Source: MWAR01 sp035388825
GTDB taxonomy: Bacteria; Muiribacteriota; Ozemobacteria; Ozemobacterales; Ozemobacteraceae
NCBI GenBank assembly: GCA_035388825.1
Contig: DAOOQQ010000007.1
Span: forward strand, 1-64,000
Direction: 5' to 3'
DNA length: 64,000 nucleotides
Numbering within the stretch: position 1 is the first letter of the stretch; each line of letters starts with the position of its first letter. Shown here piece after piece: positions 41,602 through 49,741 of the stretch. The notes under the pieces are model-generated. The model ran no database searches. It saw only the letters and a program-made list of their open reading frames with translations, and had not been told where the DNA came from. The position numbers and the translations under genes are program-made.

Positions 41602-44600
41602 GTGAACAAACGATGGCTGATGGCGGTTTGTGTTCTGATCATCCTGGCCTGCAGCGTTACGGCCAGGGGGATTGCCGGCCCGGAAACCGCGACGCCGTCC
41701 GTTTCCGCCGTTCTTCCCGCCACGGCAGCCGAGGCTCTCGCCGGGGAGGCGCAGGCGTCGGCGGCGCAGGGGTTCCGGACCGACCGGGAACTCGAGACGT
41801 ATGAGCTCACGGCCGTTGCGGTCGGGATGCGGCTCGCTCGGACGAAGGCGCGGGCCGATGCCATCGCCTCGACCAGCCTCGATCCGGCCGATGCGGTCGA
41901 TCCCGAGGCGGAGCGGAAGGCACTCGACGGGCTTGTCTCCTCGCACGCCGAACCGGTTCTTCCGGCGAAGAGCCGCACCCGCCTGGAATCGGCACGGCTC
42001 GATCAGAAGCTGATCCAGTCGAAACGCCAGATCGCCCTCTCGAAGACTGCCAGTCTCGAGGCCAAGGCCCGGCAGCTCGGGCAGGAACTTTCATCGGCCG
42101 AACTCGAACTCGGCGAGTGCACACGCCTGCTCGAGGAACACCGGAAGCGCCTCCAGGCCCTCGAGGCCGGTGGGGCCGCGGCGCTTTCCCGGGAGCTCGT
42201 CATCCGCAAAAAATCCCTTCTCGACGAGCTGATCACCACCCGCGAGGAGTATCTCCGGCAGTTGCAACGTCTCGCGGCGGGGGCCAAGAACCGTCTCGCG
42301 GCCGTCGATGACCGCGCGAAGGCGTTGCGGGAAGTGATCGCACGGTATGAGGAGTTCGACGGGAAGATCGGCCTTCTCATCCGGCGACACGAAGAGACTG
42401 TCCGGCGCCAGACGATGGAAACCGAGGCGCAGGCCGCGCAGGAAGCTGCGGATGCTGCGCGCCGCGAGATCGAGGCCCTCGACCGGAAGCTTCAGGACGT
42501 CGACCGGGATCTGGCCGAGGAGTCTGTGGCCAGCGCCTCGAGCGTCGCCACCAAGCTCCTGCTCGTCTCGAAGCGCGAGCTTCTGCTGTCCCAGAAGGAT
42601 GCCCTGGCCGAACAGGCACGGCATCACGATCTGCGGGGACGGGCGGCCCGGGATACCGCCCTGTTCGAGGAGATCGAGCAGCAGGTCGAGACGGCGAGAA
42701 CCGGCTCCGGCACCATTGTTGCCCTCGGTCGCACGGAATGGCTGCCGCGGCTCGACCAGGCCCTGACCGAATACCAGAATGAAAAAGCGCTTGTCGCCAA
42801 GCGGATCGAGCTGCTCGGTTCCACACGCCTGATCGTCGAGCAGGCGCTCGCCGAGGCCGAGAAGGCGGGTGGCCGCGCCGGTGCCGCTCTTGCAGCGGCG
42901 CGTGACGAGGCGAGGCTCCGCCGGCCTGTAGCCCTCCTGCCGTTATTCGTTATAAAACATCTTGCAGCGGCGCGTGACGAGGCGAGGCTCCGCCGGCAGC
43001 AGCTCGGGCATCTCCAGGCCGCACTCCAGGCGTTGAACGAACAGAACGCGCGCTACGACGCCCTGATCCGGCAGGCGTTCTCCGTGAAACAGACGATCCA
43101 GTCCGCGATCGACGCGGAACAGGACAGGAGACTCTTTGCGCGCAGCCGTTTCAGACCCCGGCCCGGCCTGGTCAGGGCGATCATCGCCGACGTCGGTGCC
43201 GTTCCGGCCGGTATCCTCGAGCGTCTCGCGGCAACGGGCCGTCAGCTATCCACCGGCCTTGCGGCGCAGCTCCTGCTGACCCTGCTGATCTGCTTCGGGA
43301 TCGGCCGCACCCTTCACGGCATGCGCGTGACGGCGCCCGATCCCGAGCGCGACCACGCCACCATCACGGAGTGGGTGAAGGGAAACGCGGTATTTCTTGC
43401 GACGACGGCGGCGCTCGTTGCCGTCTCCCGCCAGGCGGAGCCGCTCATCCCCCTGTTCGACGTGCCGGCGGCCTTCCTCGCCTCCTGGCTTGCCTACTCT
43501 CTGATCGAGCGAACCCTGCTGCGGCGCCTTCATGAAAACCACATCCTGCGCCTGTCCCTGACGGGCATCGCCCGGGTGATGGCGGTCGGTATCCCGGTCA
43601 TCGCCCTGCTGCGCTCCTTCGGCACGTATCCCGAGCTGGTCTTCCTCGTCCGCCTCGCCTGCAAGCTGCTGATCCTGTGGCCGATGATCCGGTTCATCCG
43701 GGCCGCCGCCGCCTTCAGCGGTCTGCTGCAAGCCTATTTCGGCCTGAAACAGGAGTCGCGGCTGCTCCGCATCGCGGTTCTCGCCTATAAATTCATCGCC
43801 ATCCTGAATCTCGTCTGCCTGCTGACGTCACTGTACGGCTACGGAAACCTCGCCGCGTTCGTCTTCATCCGGAATATGGAGGTTTTCGTGATCGTGCTGA
43901 TGATCACGATCTCGAAACCGGTATCGGAACGTATCGCCGACCGCCTGTTCGATCCCGCCACGGGAGTCGCGACCCCGCATGTCACGCCCGAGCGCGCCCA
44001 GTTCCTCTCGTTTCTTTCCCGCAAGCTGATCCGGCTCGCCGTCTATCTGTTCGCCGCCCTCTCCGCGGCCTCGATGGCCGGAATCACCACCAGCACCCCC
44101 GCCGTCCGCTTCATGATCGATTGGGTCTCAGGCCAGAGCGACTGGCTGTTTGCCCGCATCGGCCGGATCGCGATCATCGCCGCTGCGATCGCCCTCGTCC
44201 TCGAGTTCGTCCAGACGCTTGGGGAAAGCGTGATCGCGTATGTGAAAAACGAGGACCGATCGAGCCTCACGGAGAACGAGCGGCGTGCCTCGACGCTCGT
44301 GCAGATCGTCAACACCAGCGCCCGGGTGGTGTTGTTCTGCATCGGGGGCATCATGATCCTGCGGGAGCTCGGCATGGACATCACCCCCCTGCTGACGGGC
44401 GCCGGCATCGTCGGTGTCGCGATCGGCTTCGGCAGTCAGAGCCTGGTGAAGGATTTCTTCGCCGGCTTCTTCATTCTCGTCGAGAACCAGTTCCGCGTCG
44501 GGGACGTCGTCGAGATCGCCGGCCGGGCAGGGGCCGTCGAAAAGATCAACCTCAAGACGACGGTGCTCCGTGCCAGTGACGGGAGCGTGTTCATCATTCC

Positions 44601-45000
44601 CAACGGGGAGATCACGGCGGTCAAGAACATGACCTACACCTGGTCCCGGGCCGTTCTCGATATCGGGGTCTCCTACGAAACCGATCTGGATCGTGCGATC
44701 GAGATCCTGCAGCGCATCGGGGACGAACTCGCCTCGGATGCCAGGCACGCCGCGGACATCTGGGGACGGCCCGAGGTGCTCGGCGTGGAAAATCTCGATT
44801 CGTCCTCCGTCGTTCTCCGGATGCTCGTCAAGACGCGGCCCCTGACGCAGTGGGAGATCGCACGGGTGTTCCGCAAACGCATCAAGCAGGCATTCGACGA
44901 GGAGGGAATCGAAATACCCTTCCCGCAGAGGGTCGTCACGCTGCGGGTCGACGAGGATATGAAACATCTCCTGCGCGGCCTGGGATCGAAAGACGTGTGA
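41602..45000 (+). CDS. Large mechanosensitive channel of the MscS/MscK family
   Basis: The 1132-residue protein begins at GTG (AGGAGAAGAGG upstream) with a signal peptide. Residues about 60-520 form a periplasmic coiled-coil region rich in Ala, Arg, Glu and Leu, as in MscK/YbiO/YjeP-type channels. About eight to eleven membrane helices follow (about 550-920). The MscS pore and beta domain come next: LTGAGIVGVAIGFGSQSLVKDFFAGFFI is the pore-lining/beta entry region, then FRVGDVVEIAGRAGAVEKINLKTTVLR. It would release solutes on hypo-osmotic shock. An in-frame 72-base duplication/insertion sits in the coiled coil (42888-42997). Confidence 0.9.
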   Translation: MNKRWLMAVCVLIILACSVTARGIAGPETATPSVSAVLPATAAEALAGEAQASAAQGFRTDRELETYELTAVAVGMRLARTKARADAIASTSLDPADAVDPEAERKALDGLVSSHAEPVLPAKSRTRLESARLDQKLIQSKRQIALSKTASLEAKARQLGQELSSAELELGECTRLLEEHRKRLQALEAGGAAALSRELVIRKKSLLDELITTREEYLRQLQRLAAGAKNRLAAVDDRAKALREVIARYEEFDGKIGLLIRRHEETVRRQTMETEAQAAQEAADAARREIEALDRKLQDVDRDLAEESVASASSVATKLLLVSKRELLLSQKDALAEQARHHDLRGRAARDTALFEEIEQQVETARTGSGTIVALGRTEWLPRLDQALTEYQNEKALVAKRIELLGSTRLIVEQALAEAEKAGGRAGAALAAARDEARLRRPVALLPLFVIKHLAAARDEARLRRQQLGHLQAALQALNEQNARYDALIRQAFSVKQTIQSAIDAEQDRRLFARSRFRPRPGLVRAIIADVGAVPAGILERLAATGRQLSTGLAAQLLLTLLICFGIGRTLHGMRVTAPDPERDHATITEWVKGNAVFLATTAALVAVSRQAEPLIPLFDVPAAFLASWLAYSLIERTLLRRLHENHILRLSLTGIARVMAVGIPVIALLRSFGTYPELVFLVRLACKLLILWPMIRFIRAAAAFSGLLQAYFGLKQESRLLRIAVLAYKFIAILNLVCLLTSLYGYGNLAAFVFIRNMEVFVIVLMITISKPVSERIADRLFDPATGVATPHVTPERAQFLSFLSRKLIRLAVYLFAALSAASMAGITTSTPAVRFMIDWVSGQSDWLFARIGRIAIIAAAIALVLEFVQTLGESVIAYVKNEDRSSLTENERRASTLVQIVNTSARVVLFCIGGIMILRELGMDITPLLTGAGIVGVAIGFGSQSLVKDFFAGFFILVENQFRVGDVVEIAGRAGAVEKINLKTTVLRASDGSVFIIPNGEITAVKNMTYTWSRAVLDIGVSYETDLDRAIEILQRIGDELASDARHAADIWGRPEVLGVENLDSSSVVLRMLVKTRPLTQWEIARVFRKRIKQAFDEEGIEIPFPQRVVTLRVDEDMKHLLRGLGSKDV
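42888..42997 (+). repeat. 38-bp perfect direct repeat around a 34-bp AT-rich spacer inside the MscS gene
   Basis: Positions 42888-42925 and 42960-42997 are identical over 38 bases. The 34 bases between (42926-42959) are much richer in A/T than the gene. The net 72-base addition keeps the frame and duplicates the peptide LAAARDEARLRR, with VALLPLFVIKH between the copies. Confidence 0.9.
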
Positions 45001-45015
45001 GCCCTGGCCCGGAAC

Positions 45016-45050
45016 GAAAAACCGGCCGGAACCGTTTGGTTCCGGCCGGT
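45016..45050 (-). terminator. Intrinsic terminator, mainly for the 49-aa gene
   Basis: A perfect 13-bp stem (45021-45033 with 45038-45050, loop GTTT) is followed on the minus strand by TTTTTCG. It also lies just past the MscS stop and may work in both directions. Confidence 0.85.
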
Positions 45051-45066
45051 CGTGCTGCGGGCTGAC

Positions 45067-45216
45067 TCAGATCGCGTGCTGGAGGAAATACCACGCAACC
45101 CCGCCGATGGCGAAGGTGATGATCGTCTTGATGATGATCGAGCCGATGACGTTGGGCTCGGCGCCGGGTTCCTGGGCGGTCGCGGGCGTGCGGGACGAGT
45201 CGTTCTGTGCGTTCAT
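45067..45216 (-). CDS. Small single-pass membrane protein (49 aa), unknown
   Basis: This short gene encodes MNAQNDSSRT..., with a polar Pro/Ala/Glu N-terminus of about 22 residues and one hydrophobic helix (VIGSIIIKTIITFAIGG, about 23-40), ending WYFLQHAI. AAAGGA lies 8 bases before the ATG and a strong terminator follows the stop, so it has the marks of a real gene despite its size. No family recognised. It converges on the MscS gene; whether the two are related is unknown. Confidence 0.65.
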   Translation of the reverse strand: MNAQNDSSRTPATAQEPGAEPNVIGSIIIKTIITFAIGGVAWYFLQHAI

Positions 45217-45230
45217 TTCATGCGTCCTTT

Positions 45231-45281
45231 CATATTGTCCGTAAATACAAGTGAAAATATAATACTGCTACGGATAATATG
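45231..45281. repeat. Inverted repeat between two small genes
   Basis: A 13-base arm (45231-45243, CATATTGTCCGTA) and its near-perfect complement (45269-45281, one mismatch) surround a 25-base AT-rich loop. It lies directly after the stop of the 120-aa gene and before the 49-aa gene, so it could be an operator, an attenuator or a processing hairpin. Confidence 0.6.
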
Positions 45282-45644
45282 TCAGAGGCCGGGACGCGGG
45301 AGGTGGGTGACGGGAAGCCGCCAGGTGAGTCGCGGGCAGGCGCCGGGCAGCGCGTCGATGCGTGCACGGGCGAATGCCGATGTGGCGGCGAGGGGGCGAT
45401 CCTGGGTGACAAGGCCAGGGACCGAGCCGGAGGACTGCCGGTCGGCAGGGAGCTTCGAAACGGAGCGGATGTCGCCGATGCTGCCGGAGTCGCGTGCCGG
45501 CGGGGCGGAAACCGTGCCATCGGCCGGGTTTTCGAACGCGGGCCGGGCAAGGGGGATTCCGCGGCGCGGCAGATCCGCCCCGGAGGCCGCCACGACGGGG
45601 ACCAGCAAGGCAAGGATGAGCAGCAGCGAGAGTATTCTTCGCAT
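45282..45644 (-). CDS. Small secreted protein (120 aa), unknown
   Basis: The protein has a clear signal peptide (MRRILSLLLILALLVPVVA, then ASGAD). The mature part of about 95 residues is rich in Pro, Arg, Ala and Ser, with no Cys pair or repeat and little predicted structure. The start at 45644 was chosen because the signal peptide begins there; only a weak GGA lies upstream. It is read in the same direction as the 49-aa gene, 65 bases before it. Low complexity and a poor SD leave some doubt that it is coding. Confidence 0.45.
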   Translation of the reverse strand: MRRILSLLLILALLVPVVAASGADLPRRGIPLARPAFENPADGTVSAPPARDSGSIGDIRSVSKLPADRQSSGSVPGLVTQDRPLAATSAFARARIDALPGACPRLTWRLPVTHLPRPGL

Positions 45645-45755
45645 AGGTTTCCATTCTATCAGGAATCGGCTGCCTTCCACAAGCAGGCCGGATGGGAATC
45701 CGGAAACGGCCGGAACCGTTGACATCCATCAGGGAGGTGGGATACTCTCAGAACC

Positions 45756-47342
45756 ATGCGAATACCGAGAATTCCGACGTTGTTACTCGCTTTGATGCTG
45801 CTTCTCGGCATCGGCTGCCCTGCGCTGCCCGCTGCACAGACGGTCGATGTCAGCGATCTTGCGGACGATATTCCCGAGCCGCAGGGCGCTTCCCAGGAGC
45901 TTCCGTCGCCGGTTCCGATGATCTACGAGTTCGTCGGCGGCATGATGGCCGGCGAACACGATCGCTGTCTCGCGAATTTCGACGTTCGCACGTTCATGAC
46001 CCTCCTGTTCGGAAAGCCGCTCAAGATGATGAGCCCGTCCGAATTTTCCGAGCTGTTCGCGTATCAGGTCCAGTCCCAGCGGAACGAGTTCCGTTTCCTG
46101 GCAAAGGTCATGTTCCGGATCGGCAAGGACGCGAAGTTCAGCTACTCGAACCCTCGCTTCCATGGCAAGACGCAGTGCAAGGTGAACGTGCGCTTGAAAA
46201 CCACGAAGGGCACGTTCGATTTCACCGTCTACTGCCGGTATCTCGAAGACCGCTGGATCGTCTACGATTATGCGCTGAACGAGCAGCGCTACTCCGAAAC
46301 GTTCAAGACGGCGTTCGCGAAGATCAAGATCGATGACTACGTGCGCATGCTGCGGCCCTTCTACGACGAGGAGATCCGCTTCCGCCAGATCAAGAACGAC
46401 GAGTTCGGCATCAGTCTCAAGGTGCCGGATTACCTGACGATCCGGGAAAAGGTCAGCCCGGCGCTGCTCTACTCGATCTCCGGAATGAATGGCCAGATGC
46501 TGATCCACGTGCAGGCGGCGACCTACTCGCGACCCCAGACGCTCAAGCAGGTCGCGATCGAGATCAAACGCAGCCTCATGCCCTTCAAGCCCCGCCTCTA
46601 TGACCAGTGGAAAACGGACATCGCCGGCGTCGACATCGGCCATGTGCTGTTCAAGTTCGAAAAGAACGGCAAGATCCTCTACACCCACATGATCATCGTG
46701 CCGATGGGCCAGAAGCTCGTCGTGCTCAACTTCTACCACGCCTCCCTCCAGCTGATGAAGCACTACTCGACGATCCGCGACAAGATTTTCGAAAGCTTCC
46801 GGCTGCCGAAGATCGAGGCCATGGGCGGCGACCTGAGCATCCCCTCCGACGATGCGGCACTGCCCACCGCCAACCGGACCCCGAGTGAGCTGCCGCCGTA
46901 TGGGGAGCAAACCCCCGCGAATCCGCCGGTCGAGGAGATTCCGCCTCCGCCGCCGGGTGAGGAAGGCGTGCTGACGCCGGATACCGGCCTGCCTCCGACC
47001 GGTGACGAGGAAACGCCGCCTCCGCCGCCGCCTGTAGACGACGAGAATGGGGAGCTGCCGCCTCCGCCGCCACCTGATGGTGACAGCGGGGAAGTGCCGC
47101 CGCCGCCCCCCGTCGACGATGAGAACGGGGAAGTGCCTCCGCCTCCGCCTGCCGACGAGAACGGTGAGGTTCCGCCTCCGCCCCCGCCGGCCGACGGGGA
47201 CCAGCCTGCAGATCCCGGACAGGATCCCGCTGGGCTCCATGGCGACGAGGAGGTCCCGCCTCCTCCGCCCCCGGATGACAGCGGCGACGTTCCGCCTCCG
47301 CCCCCGCCGGATGACGGCGGCGGAAGTGATGTGACCTTCTGA
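45756..47342 (+). CDS. Secreted protein with PsbP/DUF1795-like domain and acidic polyproline tail
   Basis: The 528-residue protein has a signal peptide (about 1-27). Residues about 50-200 form a domain of helices plus strands reminiscent of MlaC/Tim44-like folds. Residues about 205-345 (DEFGISLKVPDYLTI, ATYSRPQTLKQVAIEIK, KILYTHMIIVPMGQKLVVLNFYH) resemble PsbP or DUF1795 domains. From about 395 the chain is a repeated run of five or six prolines followed by short acidic phrases (such as DDENGE), about eight times. The acidic polyproline tail could be extended and surface-exposed. A terminator lies at 47391. Function unknown. Confidence 0.7.
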   Translation: MRIPRIPTLLLALMLLLGIGCPALPAAQTVDVSDLADDIPEPQGASQELPSPVPMIYEFVGGMMAGEHDRCLANFDVRTFMTLLFGKPLKMMSPSEFSELFAYQVQSQRNEFRFLAKVMFRIGKDAKFSYSNPRFHGKTQCKVNVRLKTTKGTFDFTVYCRYLEDRWIVYDYALNEQRYSETFKTAFAKIKIDDYVRMLRPFYDEEIRFRQIKNDEFGISLKVPDYLTIREKVSPALLYSISGMNGQMLIHVQAATYSRPQTLKQVAIEIKRSLMPFKPRLYDQWKTDIAGVDIGHVLFKFEKNGKILYTHMIIVPMGQKLVVLNFYHASLQLMKHYSTIRDKIFESFRLPKIEAMGGDLSIPSDDAALPTANRTPSELPPYGEQTPANPPVEEIPPPPPGEEGVLTPDTGLPPTGDEETPPPPPPVDDENGELPPPPPPDGDSGEVPPPPPVDDENGEVPPPPPADENGEVPPPPPPADGDQPADPGQDPAGLHGDEEVPPPPPPDDSGDVPPPPPPDDGGGSDVTF

Positions 47343-47347
47343 AACCG

Positions 47348-48130
47348 CTACTCGACCGGATCTCCCGGTTCGAGAAGATCGACGAGAACTTCCCACCCGT
47401 CCACGGACGAGTGGGATTTTTCTTGCAGGCGAGCTCTTCCGGAACGGCCGAGCCCGTATCCGTCGTTCCGGTCGGCGTCGGATTCGGAAACACCGCCGAG
47501 TTCGGTCCAGCGGCCGAATGGAACCTCGATATGCGTGAGAAGCAGCCGGTTCTCGTGTTCCGGCCCGGAGGACGCCCGGAGTTCGATGATCGCCGCGTCG
47601 GTTCCCACGCGGGTTCCACGAATTTCGATTCCCTGGCGGTGGGTGATCGCGATCGTTTCCGGGCCCCACGGCGCGGGGACGGTTTCGAGACGCAGGGCAT
47701 CGTCGGTGAAGCGGAGCCAGGCGCCTTCCATGCCGACGACGCTGCGCCGGTCGGTGTCCCGGGATGTGCCGGAGCGGGATTCGAATTCTGGCCGGGGGTG
47801 GGAGCCGCTCAGGCCGATCTTCGTGACGGAACGGGCCGAATTCGTCCGGCGTCTGACCGAGTACCGGAGCGTTGCCGGGCGGCGGTCGAGCCTGGAGATC
47901 AGAGCTGCTGCCTCATCGAGCCGTTCCTGCGTATCGGCGGCGAGGACGACGGCCTGGATCGACGGAACGGGTGAACAGCGCAGATCGTCTCCGAACAGGC
48001 GTTCCAGCATCATGCATACGTCTTCCGGGCTCTGGGAGCGGAGTTTTACAACCCTGGAAGCGGCCTCTGCGGAGCCTGTAATCAACAGAAAAGCCGCGAG
48101 AAGGGTGGTGAGAAAGAGGCGCGTATTCAT
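47348..48130 (-). CDS. Secreted secretin N-domain-like protein (260 aa)
   Basis: After a signal peptide (about 1-23), residues 25-95 match the secretin N0/N1 or short N-terminal domain pattern (VVKLRSQSPEDVCMMLERLFGD..VVLAADTQERLDEAAALISRLDRRP is the region, given here in parts). No secretin channel domain follows; the rest is a beta-rich region with Arg/Ser-rich stretches and no name. The ATG at 48130 has GGGAGA upstream. It is the last gene of the cyclase operon, 30 bases after ggt. It may be an adaptor that docks on a secretin or type II/IV pilus system encoded elsewhere. Confidence 0.6.
   Translation of the reverse strand: MNTRLFLTTLLAAFLLITGSAEAASRVVKLRSQSPEDVCMMLERLFGDDLRCSPVPSIQAVVLAADTQERLDEAAALISRLDRRPATLRYSVRRRTNSARSVTKIGLSGSHPRPEFESRSGTSRDTDRRSVVGMEGAWLRFTDDALRLETVPAPWGPETIAITHRQGIEIRGTRVGTDAAIIELRASSGPEHENRLLLTHIEVPFGRWTELGGVSESDADRNDGYGLGRSGRARLQEKSHSSVDGWEVLVDLLEPGDPVE
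47391..47422 (+). terminator. Intrinsic terminator inside the converging gene
   Basis: A stem (47391-47396 with 47411-47416, plus CGT/ACG inside) is followed on the plus strand by TTTTTC. It would end the polyproline-protein transcript 50 bases past its stop, within the 3' end of the opposite gene. Confidence 0.65.
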
Positions 48131-48160
48131 CGGAATTCTCCCGTCATGAAGTTCGAGGGG

Positions 48161-49741
48161 TCAGCGGCGTGGAGAAGGTTCGGGAAGAGTGCCGGCGGCC
48201 CCGTCGCGACGGGTGTCACCCACGGCGACGAGGCCCTGGGATGCGACACCGACCGCGGACACGAGGCCGAACAGGTCCGCTCCGGCCGGCAGAAGGCTGA
48301 TCCGACGCGAACCGGGCAGGGCGGACGGAACCGGCGGCTGCTCCACCTGGAGCCCGCCGGAACGCTGGATATGGATGCGCGGGGCATGGACCGCATCGGG
48401 GAGGGAGCGGTCGCCATGCAGGAGGGCGTCGAGGATCAGGAAGAGATTCGAGACGATACGGCCTGCCCCGGCGCCGCCGATGGCGCAGACGGGACGGTGT
48501 CGATCGAACACGAGCAGCGGGGACTTTGTCGAGACGGGGCCGGCATCGGCCGGATACGTTGGCGGATACCGGAACGCGGGATTTTTCCGGTTTGCCGTTT
48601 CGTTGTTGTAGAAGAAGCCGAGCGGACAGAAGTCACCGGTACCGAAATGCGTGCCGAGGGTGAGGGTCATCGATACGATCATGCCGGTCCGATCCCAGGT
48701 GACGAGATGCGTGGTTTCGCCGGGCATCTCGGCGGAGTCGGGAGCCGGGGGCTCCGGTCGCGTGCCGATGGCGGCGAGGCTGCGTTCGGCCTCGATGAGA
48801 AACCGCGCCGGCGAGCCGATCGATGCGGGCAGAAGCGAAGACATCAGGAAGAACAGGCGTTCGATGATGCGGATGCGCTGTTCCGGGGAGGCGCGCCCCC
48901 CCTGGCGCCGTTCGAGATCGAACACGGCCTTCAGGCCGGCCATCACGACGACGGCAGAGGAGGGAGGCGGCGGGCCGGCGAGCGTGTACCGGCCGATCCG
49001 GAGAACGGCGGGCCGGACGAAGCGTGGTCGGAAATTTGTTATATCAGATATAGGATAGAATGAACCGCGAGCCCGGAGATCGCCGGCCAGGATGCCGCCG
49101 GCCAGCCCCTGGGACAGGCCCGGAAGACCCCGGGAGGCGAGGAGGCGGAGGGTTCGGGCCAGGGCGGGTTGAACGAGCCGTTCGCCGGGGGCCGGGGGAC
49201 GACCGGTGGGGGCGAACACCCGTCGTGCCAGAGGATCGCGAAGCCGGGGAAGACGCTCTTCGATCCGGCGGGCGAGATAGGCTGAGACGGGAAAGCCCTC
49301 CGCGGCAACCCGGATGGCGGGGGCGAGCACCTCGGCCCGGGATCTGGAACCGTGCCGGTCGTGGAGATGGAGAAGAAACGCCGGTTCGGTGGGAAGCCCG
49401 ATGTCCGAAGAGCCGGTCGCCGCACCGGGGGGCAGGGGGCTCGAGGCGTCCCAGGCTTCGAGGCCTTTGGCGGGGAGACGGAGGATCGCGAACCCATCAC
49501 CGCCGAGGCCGGAGTTTGATGGCTCGACGACGGCAAGCATGAAGGCGGCGGCAACGGCCGCATCGACGGCGTTCCCCCCCTTGTCGAGCAGATCCAGAGC
49601 TGCTTGCGTGGCCCGCTCGTGGCCGGTCGAAGCCGCACCTCCCGGGCCGTGGGAGACGAACTCCCGGGCCGGGGCCTCGTGGGACAGCAGGGCGAATAGC
49701 AGGAGAAGAAGAGGAAGGGGAAACCGTCGGACATGAATCAT
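48161..49741 (-). CDS. Gamma-glutamyltranspeptidase-family Ntn hydrolase, exported
   Basis: The 526-residue protein has a signal peptide (about 1-25) and the GGT fold. The N-terminal part has the family segment GGNAVDAAVAAAFMLAVVEP and GLGGDGF. The small-subunit start has the nucleophile Thr in GETTHLVTWDRTGMIVS, where self-cleavage occurs. PPPPSSAVVV and IGGAGAGRIVS are close to the usual substrate-loop motifs. It would cleave gamma-glutamyl compounds such as glutathione in the periplasm. Sequence around the nucleophile is more divergent than in well-known GGTs, so another gamma-glutamyl substrate is possible. Its ATG overlaps the stop of the second cyclase gene. Confidence 0.85.
   Translation of the reverse strand: MIHVRRFPLPLLLLLFALLSHEAPAREFVSHGPGGAASTGHERATQAALDLLDKGGNAVDAAVAAAFMLAVVEPSNSGLGGDGFAILRLPAKGLEAWDASSPLPPGAATGSSDIGLPTEPAFLLHLHDRHGSRSRAEVLAPAIRVAAEGFPVSAYLARRIEERLPRLRDPLARRVFAPTGRPPAPGERLVQPALARTLRLLASRGLPGLSQGLAGGILAGDLRARGSFYPISDITNFRPRFVRPAVLRIGRYTLAGPPPPSSAVVVMAGLKAVFDLERRQGGRASPEQRIRIIERLFFLMSSLLPASIGSPARFLIEAERSLAAIGTRPEPPAPDSAEMPGETTHLVTWDRTGMIVSMTLTLGTHFGTGDFCPLGFFYNNETANRKNPAFRYPPTYPADAGPVSTKSPLLVFDRHRPVCAIGGAGAGRIVSNLFLILDALLHGDRSLPDAVHAPRIHIQRSGGLQVEQPPVPSALPGSRRISLLPAGADLFGLVSAVGVASQGLVAVGDTRRDGAAGTLPEPSPRR

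Noticed and set aside
46930..47335. Regular repeats resembling a CRISPR array
   Set aside because: They are coding repeats of proline codons with variable acidic phrases, not 25-40-bp identical repeats with unique spacers.
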